Counted from the first letter of the stretch, positions 11,009 through 23,375 are shown. The stretch: DNA of 46,041 bases from Parachlorella kessleri (GCA_001598975.1 BBXU01001623.1:1-46041); one strand, 5' to 3'. Made by a program: numbers and translations. The notes: generated from the letters alone by a model not told the origin.

Positions 11009-11872
11009 GGCGGCGGGTTGACCTAACATGCAGCGCAAGCCGGAGCAGACCTTATAAGCACTGGGACACAGTTGCTATCGCTGTGGGTGCAAGAAGTGGC
11101 TACATCCGCAGCGCAAGGGCAAGAGGGACGGCATTGCAGGTACTACCGATAGCATGCTCCCGGCCCCCCTGCTCACCCCGACCTGCCGTGGGCTTGGAAA
11201 GGGCCAGCTTCTGTGCGCCTAGAGTCTGCATTGTTGCGTGTCGCAAAGTTTGTAGCACGAACAGCTCGAACTTGCGGTTGTGCCACAGGAGCTGGTGCGG
11301 TTGCCCAGGTAGATTATGCACAGCGTGGATGGTGTGCAGGCAGAGTTATGGCCAGAGAGGGCCTGGGGGCGGCTTTTGTCGTTGCCCTAGGGACCAGGTT
11401 TCCCCCCATTTCTTTCTTGAGATTGGGGCACCTGGGCCATGGGGGCGGTACCCGATGACCCTCTGTACCAAAGGGCTGCCGAAGATCATCGATCCCCACT
11501 TCAAAGATTTATCCATACCCCTTTTACGTCAAGAATACAGTAGCTTTGCCCCCAACGTTAGTGCGCTGGGCTTTTGCGTTGGAGGTGAGGCTCTCGGGGC
11601 ACACCCGCCTGTCGAGCTTGTGGTTGTGCATTTGCCCTGTCGGGGCTCCCGACACTTAAATAAACGAAGGCTGGCAGCGAAGTGAGGCCCTGTGGCCCTC
11701 CAGTTGCAGCGTAGCTGTGTGCCTGGGAAACCCTTGCCCCTCTGCATGCCACCAGTGCGTGCACTGGAAAACTGCGAGGGGCTTTGTCCTTCGAAGGCCT
11801 CTCAAGAACAGGCATGTGCGCAACTTTAATGCTCCAAGTTGCGCTCTAGTTGGCTTACACAGGTGAAGTACC
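11009..11872. promoter_or_regulatory. head-to-head promoter region, agmatine deiminase / amino-acid permease
   Basis: Divergent spacer of 864 bases. The minus strand carries a TTATAAG box at 11052-11058, well placed for the agmatine deiminase gene. A 200-codon frame (11083-11685) runs through the spacer but starts at GTG, has no recognisable content and is probably fortuitous. No clear TATA box is seen on the plus side before the ATG at 11873. Confidence 0.5.
11052..11058 (-). promoter_or_regulatory. TATA-like box for agmatine deiminase
   Basis: TTATAAG on the minus strand, 23-29 bases upstream of the in-frame ATG at 11029 and about 45-50 upstream of the ATG at 11008. That spacing leaves room for a normal transcription start only if 11008 is used. 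This is a motif match only. Confidence 0.4.
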
Positions 11873-14800
11873 ATGGCGCGCCGCCCCGATGACTCTGCCC
11901 ACGGAGGCAGCCTCAGTATGAAGTCGTCAGGCTCAGCTGACCCTATCAAGGAGCTGAACACTGTTGGCCTCAAGGCCGAAGCTGTCCCGGCCCCCTCTTT
12001 CCGCACAGATATTGGCAAAGGTAGAACCTGCTGAGCCGGGAGATGCGCGGGTGTGTGCTTGCACTCCAGCCCCTTGTGGAACGACCTGCAGCACCGCTTG
12101 CAAGCCCACATCTATTTCCTCGTAGCCGTGGGCTGCACAGGAGTTACGGTGATGCAGCTGCCAGTCTGCCCTCAGTACCCTTGCCTGTCTGTGAAACATT
12201 TCCACGACCTGTGGCCTGCCAGGCTTGGCGAACATTTGTGGGAGTGTCTGATTGAGATGTCGGCGTTTAGCCGACCACCCGCAGCCCCCTCCCTGCCTTG
12301 TGGGAGCATGGTTGCCACTGTACCCTACCTGCCCCCCAACTTCCTCCCCGAAACTGCGCGCCCTTCTTTGCTGTAGGGACGTGGGTGATGGCCGGTTACC
12401 ACCTCGCCACAACCATCGCCACCCCGGCTGCCTACGCCTACCTGCCTTTTGCCTTTGCCAACCTGGGCTGGCCCGGCGGGATGGTCCTGCTCGTCATGGG
12501 CATTGCAGTAACATGTAAGCCAAGCTCCGCCCTGTGCCTTGCAAGACGCATATGTGCACTGTTTTTGTGTTTTTTTACTGCCGTGGAAACAGTGAGGGGC
12601 TCGTGGTGCTGGCTACTTCCAGCTAACTGGGTAGCCAAGGCAAGGTCACTGAATGGACCTTTACTTGGTAGAACCACTTTTGCAAACTGAACCATGTGAA
12701 TCATCTGCCGTGTAGGGTACACTAGTATACTGATCTCGTCTCTGCACGAGTTCAACGGCGTGCGTTATGTAAGGTGAGTTGGACTGTCGGCTTATGTCTA
12801 CAGCGCAATGCAAGATTACTGTAAGAGTAGGCCATGTCTTGTTATGCCTGAACAGTCAACTGGCATGCATCAGAGAATTCTCTCCGCACACCATTGCGCA
12901 CCCAGTCTTAGTTCGCCCTGACATGGATCGTGCTACTGTTTTCTATAGCCGGGCTACAGCGGACCAGTTGACCTTCGCTTAGTTGTTATGGTTCCCTGGC
13001 TGATGTGCAGGTACCGTGACCTGGGTCGTGCCATCGGTGGCAAGTGGTGCGCCTACACGATTGTGGCTTGCCAGCAGATTGCCTCCCTGGGTGAGACTTG
13101 CATTAATCACTCGCAGAATCACGGTGGTCCTTCATGGGTGCCATGGTTGTTATCTTTGCAATCCGGTTTATGTGGTTCGCTGCACACAGGGGCCTGTAGT
13201 CCAGGTGACAGCACGGTGGAGTGTAGAGATAGAAAGTACTGTACTCCTGGGGTTGTCTTGCAGCTAGCATGGCGCTGGCCAAAATGAATGGACGCTCTGA
13301 CAAGCTGTGACCCACTTGCCAGCATGCGTGCAGGAAACAACATCACCTTGGGCATCGTCGCCGGTGAGTGCACCTGCCTCCAGGTTCCCTTGAAACTTTT
13401 GTGCACAGCTCACATAGCTGCTCCCTTGCAGCCCGCAGCCTGCATGAGGAAGCATCCTAAGGCTCGCAAGCAAGCAGGGCATGGCAGCAGAACAGGAGGA
13501 ACACAAGCGAACCTTTGTCAGGAGTCCAAAAGAGCAGGCCAAGGGAGCACAAAGCACCCCTGAGTCAGCTCTGCTATGTAAGCTGTGCAGGCACCAGCAT
13601 GAAAGCCCTCAACTTGTCATTCGACCCCGAATCGAGCATCACCCTCCAGGAGTGGATCATCATCTTTGGGGCCATCCAGCTGGTTCTGAGCCAGGTAAGG
13701 CTACACTGCCAATTTCAAATTGCTGGCATTTGCAGATCAAGCTGGGCGACATCCATGTGCTTCTGAGCGAGGGGTGGGTGCCGTGCTAAGCATGCCCTTT
13801 GAAGCGGACTGTGCTGGGTGTCATGAGGCAGGCCTGGCTTCATCTGGCCGAGCAGCCACCTGCCGAGTCTTGCATGGCCCCTTTACTGGGGTGGTAATAA
13901 CCTTTCTCTGGCTGATTCCCGCCTGCAGTTCCCCACCATCCATGACTTGAGGATGATCAACGTTGCATCTACCATCTGCACAGCCGGCTTTGCTGTCACC
14001 GTGACGGCCCTTTCCATCTACAACGGTGAGTGCGCAGGGCAGCATACATGCCTGCTCTGTCTGGCTGGCTTTTGTGAGCTCGTAGCACTCGAGCCCAACT
14101 GGCCTGGCAGTGAGGGTGGTGTAACACCAATGCTGCCCACACAGAGGATGTACCACACCTGTGCTCACTTCACTGCTGTCACACGCGTGACCTCTCATGT
14201 CTGTTGGTGGGGTGCCGAAATAGTGCTCTTGATGCTAAGTGTTTGTACCACAAAGACCATGGCCTGTCCTCGCGGGTTGCAGGCAAGAACCCGACCCCTG
14301 TTGAGGACCCAGACACTGGCGACATGATCACCCCAGATGTCAGCTACAACGGTAATCCCTGCTCTCCAGCCCCCAAACGCATGCAGTAGTGCTTTGTGGT
14401 GTCCTGCTGAAATTGCGTTGGGAGTTACTCCAGAACCCGCCAGCTACCTCATCGCAGCGGTCGCCCAGCAGCATTATGCAGCGGCTAGTGGGGTTTAGTT
14501 TCCTTTCTACAAGGGGAAGGTTGCTTTGCTGCTGGCCTACACATTGCAAGGTCACCAAGCTTGAAGACAGCTATCGGTGCATTGATTACAAGTCGCATGT
14601 GCAGGTTGCAATTTGACATAGCGCGCTCATCATGCTCTCTGGGTTCTGCTCTGCTGCAGTGGCCAATGGACGCTCGGAGGCCAATATCGTCTTTGGCGTC
14701 TTCTCAGGTGAATGACGGGCAGAATTTCTAAACCAGAGCTATGGGCTTGCTCCCAAATCTATTGCTACTTTGTCAACATACCGTTTCACTTTTGTAAATT

Positions 14801-17292
14801 CAAATGTGCCGCAGGCGGCCCTCTGCCGCCCTGCCCACTGACTGCCCTGCATAGTTTTGACTCGCCACTGCTTGGCAGCCAGTTGCCTGCTTAGCAAGTC
14901 ATGCGCCTTGTGCAAAGCACGTTGTGCGGCAACTGTTGCTACTTACCGATGCTCTCTCCATCAAAAACCACGGGCCCCTCCACCTGCCTGCCCACTTCCA
15001 GTGGTCTCACTCCCAACTCCCTCGCCCTGCTGCAGCCCTGGGAACCATCGCCTTTGCATTTGGCGATACCCTGCTGCCGGAGATCCAGGCGACCCTTGGG
15101 GAGCCCGTCAAGCGCAACATGTACCGGGTGCGTGTGCTCGCTCATAGCAGTTGCAGCTGAGAAGGCTCGGGCCCCTCTGAAAGGAGGCAGGTCAAGGGGC
15201 ATTGTGTACCATGCTGGCTTTCCTTGTGCAATTGAGGTGGTGTGTACCTGGCCAGATGTGGGGTCTGGCCAATACTGCTCCTACAGAGACTTGTGAGGTC
15301 CCAGCCCCTTGGTATGTACCTTCCCCTGTGCGACCCTTCAACACCGCGCTTCTCCCTTCTAATGCAAACTCCCTTCTAATGCAAACTGATTGGACTGGTA
15401 CGTGGATGGGCCCCTTGGTGCAGGCGGTGAACATGTGCTACTTCATCATTGCCAGCAGCTACATCCTGACCGCCGTGACCGGCTACTGGGCTTATGGCAA
15501 CGCTGTGGCCCCTTACCTGGTTGCCTCTTTTGCTGGTGAGCACCCACCCACCAAGGGTTGTCTTGGCCAAGCGCATCTGAACAGTGTGTACCCGGGGCAG
15601 GCCCACGCCACGAATACCAGCCATGCACACGTGGTGTCGTGTGGGTGGGATGCAAGGATTCGCACGGGGGGGAGCCTCCACTATATCAACAAATCTGTCA
15701 AAGCAGAAGATGGCTTAGTCTGTAAGATAGTCCAGTTCAATCTTTTGAGGGTACAGCTTGTCTAAGATTTTGTCCTTGCGCAAGTTCCCCTCCTGCATCT
15801 GGCTTGTTCTTCATGCAAGTCTCGGTGAAAGGCTGCTGGACCCTGTGCAGATGTGAAGTCTGATGTGGGCTAGCCCTGTGCCTGCGCAGGTCCCACCTGG
15901 GCTGTGCGCCTGGCCAACTTCTTTGCGCTCTTCCAGTTCCTGGGCTGCTACCAGATCTACTGCCGCCCCACCTACGAGGTCGTCGAAGTGTGGGCCATGG
16001 ATACCTCCCAGGTATAGTTTTGGATACCACCCAGGCACAGTGGCCACACCAGTCACTTGGCAGCGTCAGCAAGGACTTTCGCGGCGCAAGCCAAGCCTGC
16101 GACCGAGCTTCACAGACCCCCCCCCCCCCCCCCAAGGACCCCTCTTCTCAATTAGTGTAGCGCTTGCTAGTCTGCCTGTGATGTCTGTGGCAGGGGGATA
16201 TGTGACAGAAGAGCGAGTCTGAGCCAGTGCGGGCTGTGTTTGCCGTGACAGGGCCATGGGATGTTGCCCGACTCGTGCCTGCTACCAGTCCCCATTCTCT
16301 TTTTACAAATGCATGGGCCTTGCAAACGGAGCTCCCTCACCATTCTGGTCTGACCAAGCACTTGTCATCCTGCCCTGCAGTCCGCCACGTCTCTTCGCAA
16401 CTGCATGGGTCGCCTGGTGGTCACCACCGGCTACGTCGTCATCCTCACTTTCATTGGCTGCCTCTTCCCCTTCTTTGGCGACTTCCTTGCCCTGGTGAGC
16501 TACGAGGCTCTGCTGCTTCAGCCAGGCCCTGCAATGCAGCACACTGGCGTATTTGCTTTGACGAATTAGAAGCAGCACTGCAGAAGCACTTTGTCATTCT
16601 CGGTGCAGCTCAAGGTCTACTGGCCTGCACATTTTCATTGCATATTTCCTCCTTTACAAGTCTCTCAGAGGTGCAAGGTGTCCAAAGCATGGTGTTGTAG
16701 AGAAAGTCTGCAGTCCTTGCTGCTGATGAGTGGTGTAAACATGCCTTGCCTTGCAGACTGGTGCCATTGGCTTCACCCCCCTGGACTTCATGCTCCCCCT
16801 GGTGCTCTGGCTGTGGGTCAACAACAAGTAAGTACACGCTTTGGGCTTGCATCTGAGCTTGAACGCCTTGTGCGGTTTTGCCATGCCTTGCGGACTGCTG
16901 GACTAGAAACCCAGCGGGAGTGGGTGGGTGGGTGTGCGTGTGGGTGTGGGTGGGTGAGGGGGGGGGTAGGAGAGAGAGAGGGTCGCTGAGCCTCCATGTC
17001 TCTCTTAGGGGTTGCTCCATGAAGTTGCTCCACGGCGTTCCTGCCCTTGGAAAGGTCGTCTCCCCGTGAAACTAGTTGCACGCAGGAGGCTCCACTGTCC
17101 CTCCTCAGTATTCACCTAACCCCCCACCCCACCCCCCCTCCCTCTTCCTGTTGCAGGTGCTCCACCCTCCGCAGGAGCATCCACTATGTACTGATCTCCA
17201 TCTACACCGGTGTCATGGTACTGGGCTCCATCGGCGCCCTCCGCTTCATCGTCACCAATGTTGTCAACTACTCCGTGTTTGCCAACCTGTGA
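11873..17292 (+). CDS. AAAP-family amino-acid permease (proline/GABA-transporter type)
   Basis: Membrane proton-coupled amino-acid transporter of the amino acid/auxin permease family. Fifteen exons join without a phase break: 11873-12020, 12377-12514, 12716-12773, 13011-13090, 13334-13363, 13591-13694, 13929-14025, 14283-14351, 14660-14707, 15036-15127, 15424-15535, 15890-16011, 16381-16494, 16757-16827 and 17157-17292, giving 472 residues. After a 49-residue hydrophilic N terminus come about ten hydrophobic helices. Typical family blocks are AYLPFAFANLGWPGG in helix 1-2, RYRDLGRAIGG after helix 2, ALGTIAFAFGDTLLPEIQATL in the middle (the conserved FAF..xLPEIQATL block) and VTGYWAYGN. These match plant ProT/GAT-like carriers better than AAP or LHT types. 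Substrate and membrane cannot be read from sequence; I see no transit peptide, so plasma membrane is most likely. The smallest exon is 30 bases. Confidence 0.9.
15354..15387. repeat. two tandem 17-base units in an intron
   Basis: CCCTTCTAATGCAAACT is repeated exactly twice in tandem, in the permease intron just upstream of the exon starting at 15424. Confidence 0.8.
16117..16133. repeat. run of 17 C
   Basis: Mononucleotide run in the intron between permease exons 12 and 13. The exact length may be affected by sequencing error. Confidence 0.85.
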
Positions 17293-18300
17293 GCTCAGAC
17301 GACTCTGTGAGCAGAATAAACTATTTAGTGTAGCCCCTCTCCCCTTCCCTGCATGCACCCTTGTCTGTGATTTCATTTTTTGCAGGGTGTACTAGCCTGC
17401 TTGCAGCTACTGCTGCCTTTGATATTTAGCTCTTTGCACCGGCTGTTTTCTTTGGGATTTTCCTGCGCAGCAGCAGGGTACGAACTAGTGAGCTGCAGCC
17501 AGCCAGCCGATAACTGGCTGGGCTGCAGCGAAGCCGCAGTTCCCCTGTCGCTGACTAATCAGGAAGCGGGTTGGATCCAGTGCCTTCCAGTGTGGCTCCT
17601 CCCCCCATCTTGACTAGATGTTATGCCCACCACACCCTCCCTGATGGCAACGCTTTGCACAGTTAGGGGTCATGGGTATGAACTAGCACAGGGGACTGCC
17701 CTCGTCCCTGTCTGCCGCAGTTCCCCAGCACTGCTCTCTGTGTACACTGAGATATTCGTTAAGACTTCCAATTGTAGCATTGTCTGCTGTAGCCTGTAGC
17801 CCTTGTTTCTGTATGTGTAGTATGGAAGCAGCGAGGTTGCTGATGGCCGCCCTCAGGCTTACTGTGGGTCCTAAGCTCCTGTCAGCTTGCCAGAATATCA
17901 TGTAAAAAATGTAGCTACTTGTACACCCCAGAGGGTCGCTGGAGACTGTCAACAACAAGAAGGCTGCCTTGTTGGGTAGTCGGGCAGCACTCAGGCCAGG
18001 CCTTGTTGCTGCAAGTTGCTGCCACCTTGTCAGCCCTGAGTTTCCCAGTAGCACAGGTCGCCCTACTAGTAGCTGCCACACCTGTCAATGCGTCGATGGC
18101 TCGCCCGTGGGCAGCTGACAAACCCAGGACAACTTGCTGTCCTCTTGGATCTGCGCCCCAGCCCTGACCTCAGCATGCCACGCATGGGGTCAAGGCGGGG
18201 CCCCGTCAAATCGACCTGCGGGAGAGAGCTTCTAGGCCGATACCGTGCCCATGCTTCTCTGAGAGCTAGTTTGAGCCCGCTGCCCTACGTTGAGGCCCAG
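17293..18300. other. spacer between tandem genes
   Basis: Permease 3' UTR and the promoter of the maltose exporter. A TGTAA near 17904 could be a polyadenylation signal, though it is far from the stop. The frame of the next gene's first exon stays open back to 18088 with ATGs at 18088, 18175 and 18184, so coding may begin inside this stretch. Confidence 0.4.
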
Positions 18301-21147
18301 ATGACACCATGGCAGGGCAAGGGGATGTCCAACCAGACGCCCCACTCCGGCCGTCAGCTTAACCACTTACGGCACTGCAGCTTAGCTAGAAGGTTTCACT
18401 TCTCTACTACCAGTACAGCCTACCGACAAAGGGGTTTGGCCTGTGTTTCAGAAGACTGTGGAGGTCAGGGCCAGGCACCGTCCAGCAGTGTTGTTCAGCA
18501 GTGGCAGTCGCAGGAGCAGGCGAACCACTGCACCGGTGAACCACCCAGCTCCTCATCTTCGGGAGCGAAGCATCAAGTGCACGGGAGGGCTCAGCTGTGG
18601 GACACCGCAACTACTGCGCTGCTGTACCTGGCAGCCCTGGCGACGTTTGCTGACACGCTTGGGGCAGTCACAGCAGCAGGCACAGCCACAGCCACAGCAA
18701 CAGGCATAACTGCAGCTGCCAGTGGCCCTTGGGTGGTGAGTGGTGCCAGGCTGTTTACTGCTTCGGGGGGGTGGCAGTCAGGGGATCCTGGGGATCAGTA
18801 ACTTAGGTTTGACACTAGGGCGTGCACTGTGTGGTCTCATTGTGGCAGGGCGCCTTGGCCTGTGAAGCTAGCTTGCTGGGGTGGTGTACTAGCTCCCCTC
18901 CCATTCTCGATTGAGATGCAAACTTACTGCTGCAGGGCATGCTGAGCACCTTGGTTTCTTACTTCATCCTCTCGTCCGTCTTTGTGGCAGATGGAGAACT
19001 GGGCGGCATCCTGTGCTACCTGGGTGGCTTGCTTTGCACCTTCGTAGTATTCACCCAGGTGGGCACCTTGATGGGACCTGATGACCATGGGTTGCATACT
19101 CAGGATCTCTACCCTGCTTCACCCACACTGCGTTTGCCTCACAGCTGCCCACACTACTATGCTTGCCCTGGCATATGCAGAGCATGTGTTTGTCATCCTC
19201 CCAACCTTCTTGAGACGGCCGGCCATGTGTGCCTGCAGGCTTACTTGGCGGGGGCAGTGCCAGCAGTAGCCTGGTGCCCTGCTGCCCTGCTCGTCACGGC
19301 CTCCGTAGCCGTCAATGCCTGCAAGCTGCTCGGCCGCCTGGAAGGGCCGGCAGGGGTAGCAGCATGGCAAGCCTGGCACCACTTCACTGGGCTCGTGGGC
19401 TGGGCCCTACTACCGCAGGTAGGGCGAGGTTTGAGGTTGATGGAGTGCGTAATGCCCTGGTGGGACTGAGGTCCAACAATGCACCATAACAGCTTCTTGC
19501 CTGGCCCTGCTGCTGGGCTGGCGTGGGAGGTAGCCCCCAAGCGCCTCAGGGTTTGCTCTGACTTGGCAGGATGCCATCTGAATGCGATCTCCCTGCTGTG
19601 CCGTTATGTGAACCCTCTCTTTTCTCAATGGTGGGATGAGCGAGAGCGGAGGACAAGTAGAAAATAGTAGTTCCAGGGCTGGACACATACTCTGTGGCCT
19701 GCGCTCACGACCCAGTATGTCCCTCCCCGCTTCGTGCTTGCTTGCTAGCAGCTTCCCATTTTGCTTCGAGCAGTATCTGCCAAAGCCTTTCAAGTGGTGC
19801 CGTCCCGGCTTGCAGGTGGCCTGGCTCACCATATGCCGCCCCGCCACCCCCAGCTGGGGACCAGCGCTCGTGTCAGCCTGCCTGGGCCTAGCGCTCCTAG
19901 CGGGCTCGCACAAGCTTGCAGAAGGGGCCTCCGAGGGTCCCTTTCGTGGAGGGACAGACTGGCCAGGCCTTGCACACCGAGCGCTGAAGCTGTGGGATGT
20001 CCCTGCCTGGACGGCCACACTTCTCTTCATGGCTGAGCCCGCAGCGGCCCTGGTGAGTGGGTTGGCGCTGGAGTCAAGGTTGTGTGAGCTACACTCAAGC
20101 TGAGGGACGCAGCTGATGGATGGTTGGAGCACCATGGGAGTATAACATGCGTAGCATGCAGCTGCCATGGATGTCCCTGCCTGGACGGCCACCCTCTTGT
20201 TCATGGCTGAGCCCATCGCGGCCCTGGTGGGTGTGGCTTGGTGCTGAACTCGATGCGCAAGTTGCTCCAGGGCCACCGCTTCCTGGTGCGGGGTAGCGCG
20301 GGGGTGCTGCATGCATGCAGTCCGCTGCCAATGGTGCACCGCACCTTTGTGGGTGCTAATAGTAAGGGTGGCAGGTAGTGCGAACAGAGAGGAGATAGGG
20401 TTGAACTGTACGGAGGGCTGGGCTGGATGCATTTGTCAAGGTAACCACCAGGCACCCACCAGGCGGCTTGCACAAAGGTGGCTGGCTGCTGCACGCCCCT
20501 ACTGCAGTCAGGCTACTTGGCGGAGCCCACCAGCTTGACTGCTGCAAGCCCCGACGCCTTTCTGTTACCAGCATTGATCACCGGGTTGCAGGTAGGCCCT
20601 ATACTCTATTGAGGACAAAGGCAGGGGTTCTGCCTAGGCTTGCTGAATTAGAATAACGAGTCCTGCCTCGGGCTTGGAAGGGCACTGCAGGCCTTTTTGA
20701 CTCGGCATGTGATCTCACGACAGGGGCAGGATTGTTTGTGCTGCCTTTGGTGACACGAAGCATGCCTTGTAGACGTGACCATGGGTCCCCGCACGGCTTG
20801 TTGCTGCTGTGCAGGTGCCGCGGGCATTGTGGCTCAGGAGCCACATGTGGTTTACAGGCACTACCTGGTCCACCGTGTTTGCGGCTGTTAAAGCAGCACT
20901 GGCAGCGCTGGCGCTGGGGCACCCTACGACAGCAGCCGCTGTGCTTGCAGCCTTGGTGCTATGGGCAGCACTACTGCTCCAGCTGACAGCGAACGCCGCG
21001 GGGCTGCAAAGCCCTGCCTCTGCACTGCGGCCTATAGCGCGGATATACAGCCAGCAGTTGCAGCCGCTGCAGCGGGCATGGCAGCTCCTGTTTGGGGAGG
21101 TACAGCGACAAGCAGGGGCAGTCGTTAGGGCAGTCGCCAAGGAGTGA
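18301..21147 (+). CDS. MEX1: MEX1-type chloroplast maltose exporter
   Basis: Exports maltose made by starch breakdown from the plastid to the cytosol, across the inner envelope. Six exons, 18301-18735, 18936-19058, 19239-19418, 19816-20052, 20508-20591 and 20815-21147, give 463 residues, with every intron in phase 0. The N-terminal ~90 residues are rich in Ser, Arg, Gln and His and poor in acids, as expected for a transit peptide. MEX1 family blocks are visible: GPWVGMLSTLVSYF (about 141-154), LVGWALLPQ (about 238-246), PAWTATLLFMAEP (about 310-322) and VPRALWLRSHMWFTGTTWST starting at residue 354. These align with the plant IPRALFIRDLMWLTGSLWAT and WTATLMFM blocks. About eight hydrophobic helices are present. 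The plant protein is about 415 residues. The start is uncertain because ATGs at 18088, 18175 and 18325 share the frame. A decayed copy of the exon 4 end lies in intron 4. Confidence 0.85.
20168..20230 (+). pseudogene. partial duplicate of MEX1 exon 4 end
   Basis: About 60 bases nearly identical to 19996-20055, which is the end of exon 4 and its donor site. The copy would read GAT GTC CCT GCC TGG ACG and ends with GCGGCCCTG followed by a GTGGGT donor. An upstream CAG at 20158-20160 is out of phase with the preceding exon, so splicing it in would shift the frame. I therefore call it a non-functional exon copy. Confidence 0.75.
20357..20440 (+). repeat. dispersed repeat copy
   Basis: GGTGGCAGGTAGTGCGAACA, then GAGAGGAGATAGGG, then GGGCTGGATGCA. 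This is one of the cleanest copies of the repeat family in this window. It sits in MEX1 intron 4. Confidence 0.65.
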
Positions 21148-21951
21148 GATTCAGCCGTTCAAGCCTTCCGGCATGCTCCCACCACTCCCCTGGGATTGCC
21201 AGGGAAGTTAAAACGCGCTGCCCCTTTCATATGTATTTCATTTACACATGCTCGCCTAGGTGCATGCCACCCCCCAACATGGTGCCACGTCCAGCCACAA
21301 GGGCACACAAAAGCAGCAACGACAACCTGTAACAAGCTCGCAACGAGGGAAGAAAGCAGTTCTGGCAATAACAACCTGGCAGAGAGACTGGCAAATGCGG
21401 CAGGAAGGCGCGACACAGTGCACCATTGTAAGCAAGAATTCGACAGCAGATATCACAAGGCCACCCAGGCACTGGCTCACATGCCCCACAAGGGAAGGGC
21501 AGTGCAAGCGCTGCCTGACAGCAACATGTCCACACCCTTCCTCCAGAAACACGTGATGGAAGCGGCAAGGCAGCAGCCCTCCTGCATCCCGCCCTGTCTG
21601 TATGGCTGACCCCAAACTCTCCTCTGTTCGCCATGCCTGCCACGACAAACAATCCCTTGTTCGCGGGAGAGACCTACTGGCTCGGATCTCAGGCAAGACA
21701 CAGAGCATAACTCAGGCGCACTCTGCATCCCGTCCTGTACCTACAGCTCACCTCTCACACCATGTTCGCACTACCTGCCACCTATGCTAATAACTCAGGC
21801 TCATTCTGCATCCAGCCCTGTCAGTCCAGCCCAGCTTTCACTTCCTGTTTGCAATACCTGCCACCCATGCTAACAATTTTGTAGACACCTGTCAGCCCAG
21901 TATACCCATACCTCCTCCCTGACCGCATTACCTGCCACCCTAAGTGAATCC
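21148..21951. other. convergent spacer filled with tandem repeat units
   Basis: Lies between MEX1 (ends 21147, plus) and the coiled-coil gene (ends 21952, minus). A TGTAA near 21328 may end MEX1 transcripts. About 21575-21945 is made of reverse-oriented units of the dispersed repeat. No gene is seen. Confidence 0.5.
21575..21945 (-). repeat. tandem array of about four dispersed-repeat units, reverse orientation
   Basis: Units repeat the order CTGCATCC(A/C)GCCCTGTC..., then TTCGCACTACCTGCCACC, then TATGCTAATAACTCAGGC. Copies begin near 21580, 21725, 21808 and 21890, with variable spacing. The first unit also has the extension AGACCTACTGGCTCGGATCT, which recurs near 27090 (reverse complement) and 39270. 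The array ends a few bases before the stop of the coiled-coil gene. Confidence 0.65.
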
Positions 21952-23375
21952 TTATTTGAGTAGCCCCTTCACCATGGGGTGGTTGAGGGGGTTGGTCAGC
22001 TGCCGCTTCTCCAGCATGCGACTGTGGGCAGCTCCCAACGCCTCCTGGGCCACCTGTTTGGGGGGGCAAACGGCATACTAAGATGCGTGCACGCGCACCA
22101 CGATGCGGTGTTGCAGGGAACTCGTTGGCTAGGGCACACACAACCTCGACAGTGTGCATGCATCACATAGCGAACCTGCTCTCTGCAGTGCCAAAATGTT
22201 GTCATGACACGATCTATATGGTGCTACTTTGCCGGCATCTGCCAACAGGGTGTGCAGTCAACACATGCCGTTAACAAGGAAGGCAAGCCACAGGGCATGG
22301 TTGCATCTAGCCCTGCCAGTACAGCGCACCCCTATCTTGGCAACGTTTCCACTGTTGTCATCATCAAGAAACACACTGCTACACAAGAAGCCTCTGGCAG
22401 GCTTGTGTGAAGGGTAATCTGGTTGCAAGCGGGCCTGCCCCGCTTGCAAGTACTAGCACTGACCGTCACATTGTTGCGGTGCTTGCGCATCTCCTCAACG
22501 AGCTGCGACAGCTTGGAACCCGCCGCCTCAATGGCCGCGCCGGTCTCTGCCGCATCCTTTACTCGCGCAGAACGGAGGTCTTCCAGCTCTGACACCCGCC
22601 GTTTTGTTGCCTCAAGCTCCTGCTCCAAGGTGGTAACTTCCTGCACAGGGGCCGCCGTCCATAAGGTGACACCAAAACCTTGATGATAGCTGCTCCCACC
22701 CGCTTACAACCCCCCCTGCATAGCGCAGGAGGCAGGACAATGCGCGGTAGCAGCAGAAGCCCCCTTGGAGCTGCCAGTATCAAAAGTGAATATGGCCCGG
22801 CAAGATGCTGTTGCCGGCTGCGGACGGGGCGCAAATCAAAGTAGTTACAGGAGGGCTTGCACAAGGTGATGCCCGCCGCAGAGGGTGCGGTATGTGCCAG
22901 TATGTCTTCCAGCCTCCCCAAGTGATGGGAGGACAGTGAGAGACAGAGCTTGTCTATCGTATAAACATTCTGGAGCAGTTGGGGCTCCTGGAACGCAATG
23001 CTACTGGGTGGGATTGCCTGCTGAGCCCCTACAGCAACCCCCTCAAAACTTCGCCACACCCCAAGTGGCACATTGCATCTAGGAAGCAAGGGAAGGCATC
23101 ATCGCCCATGCCCTGCTCTTGCGCTCCTGCATATAATGCTTCCCCAGGTTCACCATGGCCAATCTGTGCGACTATGCAACGATGTAGATCACCTGCTGCT
23201 GTAGTTGCAATTGCTGCTCCAGCCGTCGGACTGCAGCCTGCTCATATTGTTGCTGGGACTCAGCCTCCTGAGCCGCCTTTTCTTCCGTCTGCGCCAGTTT
23301 GCGAAGACGGTGCTCCTCTCGAGCCTCCTCGGCCACTTGGAAGCCGACCTGCACTGGTCTTGCAAGGGATCGCAT
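21952..23375 (-). CDS. small coiled-coil protein of unknown function
   Basis: Three exons, 23375-23193, 22640-22464 and 22053-21952, all phase 0, give 153 residues. Residues about 15-115 are almost pure charged helix rich in Glu, Gln, Ala, Arg and Leu, with heptad-like Leu/Val spacing (TTLEQELEATKRRVSELEDL). This strongly predicts one long coiled coil. The tail is short and distinct (LEKRQLTNPLNHPMVKGLLK). No enzyme motif, signal peptide or membrane helix is seen. It could be a subunit of a cytoskeletal, ciliary or tethering complex, but I do not recognise the family. The ATG at 23375 is the first Met in a frame whose upstream part looks random. Confidence 0.65.

Noticed and set aside
11083..11685. 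200-codon open frame between the agmatine deiminase and permease genes
   Set aside because: It starts at GTG, has no recognisable domain, and is Cys/Arg/Gly/Pro-rich as expected for random reading of GC-rich spacer.
12438..12755. Minus-strand frames over permease exons
   Set aside because: Shadows of the plus-strand exons, with no splice-consistent extension.
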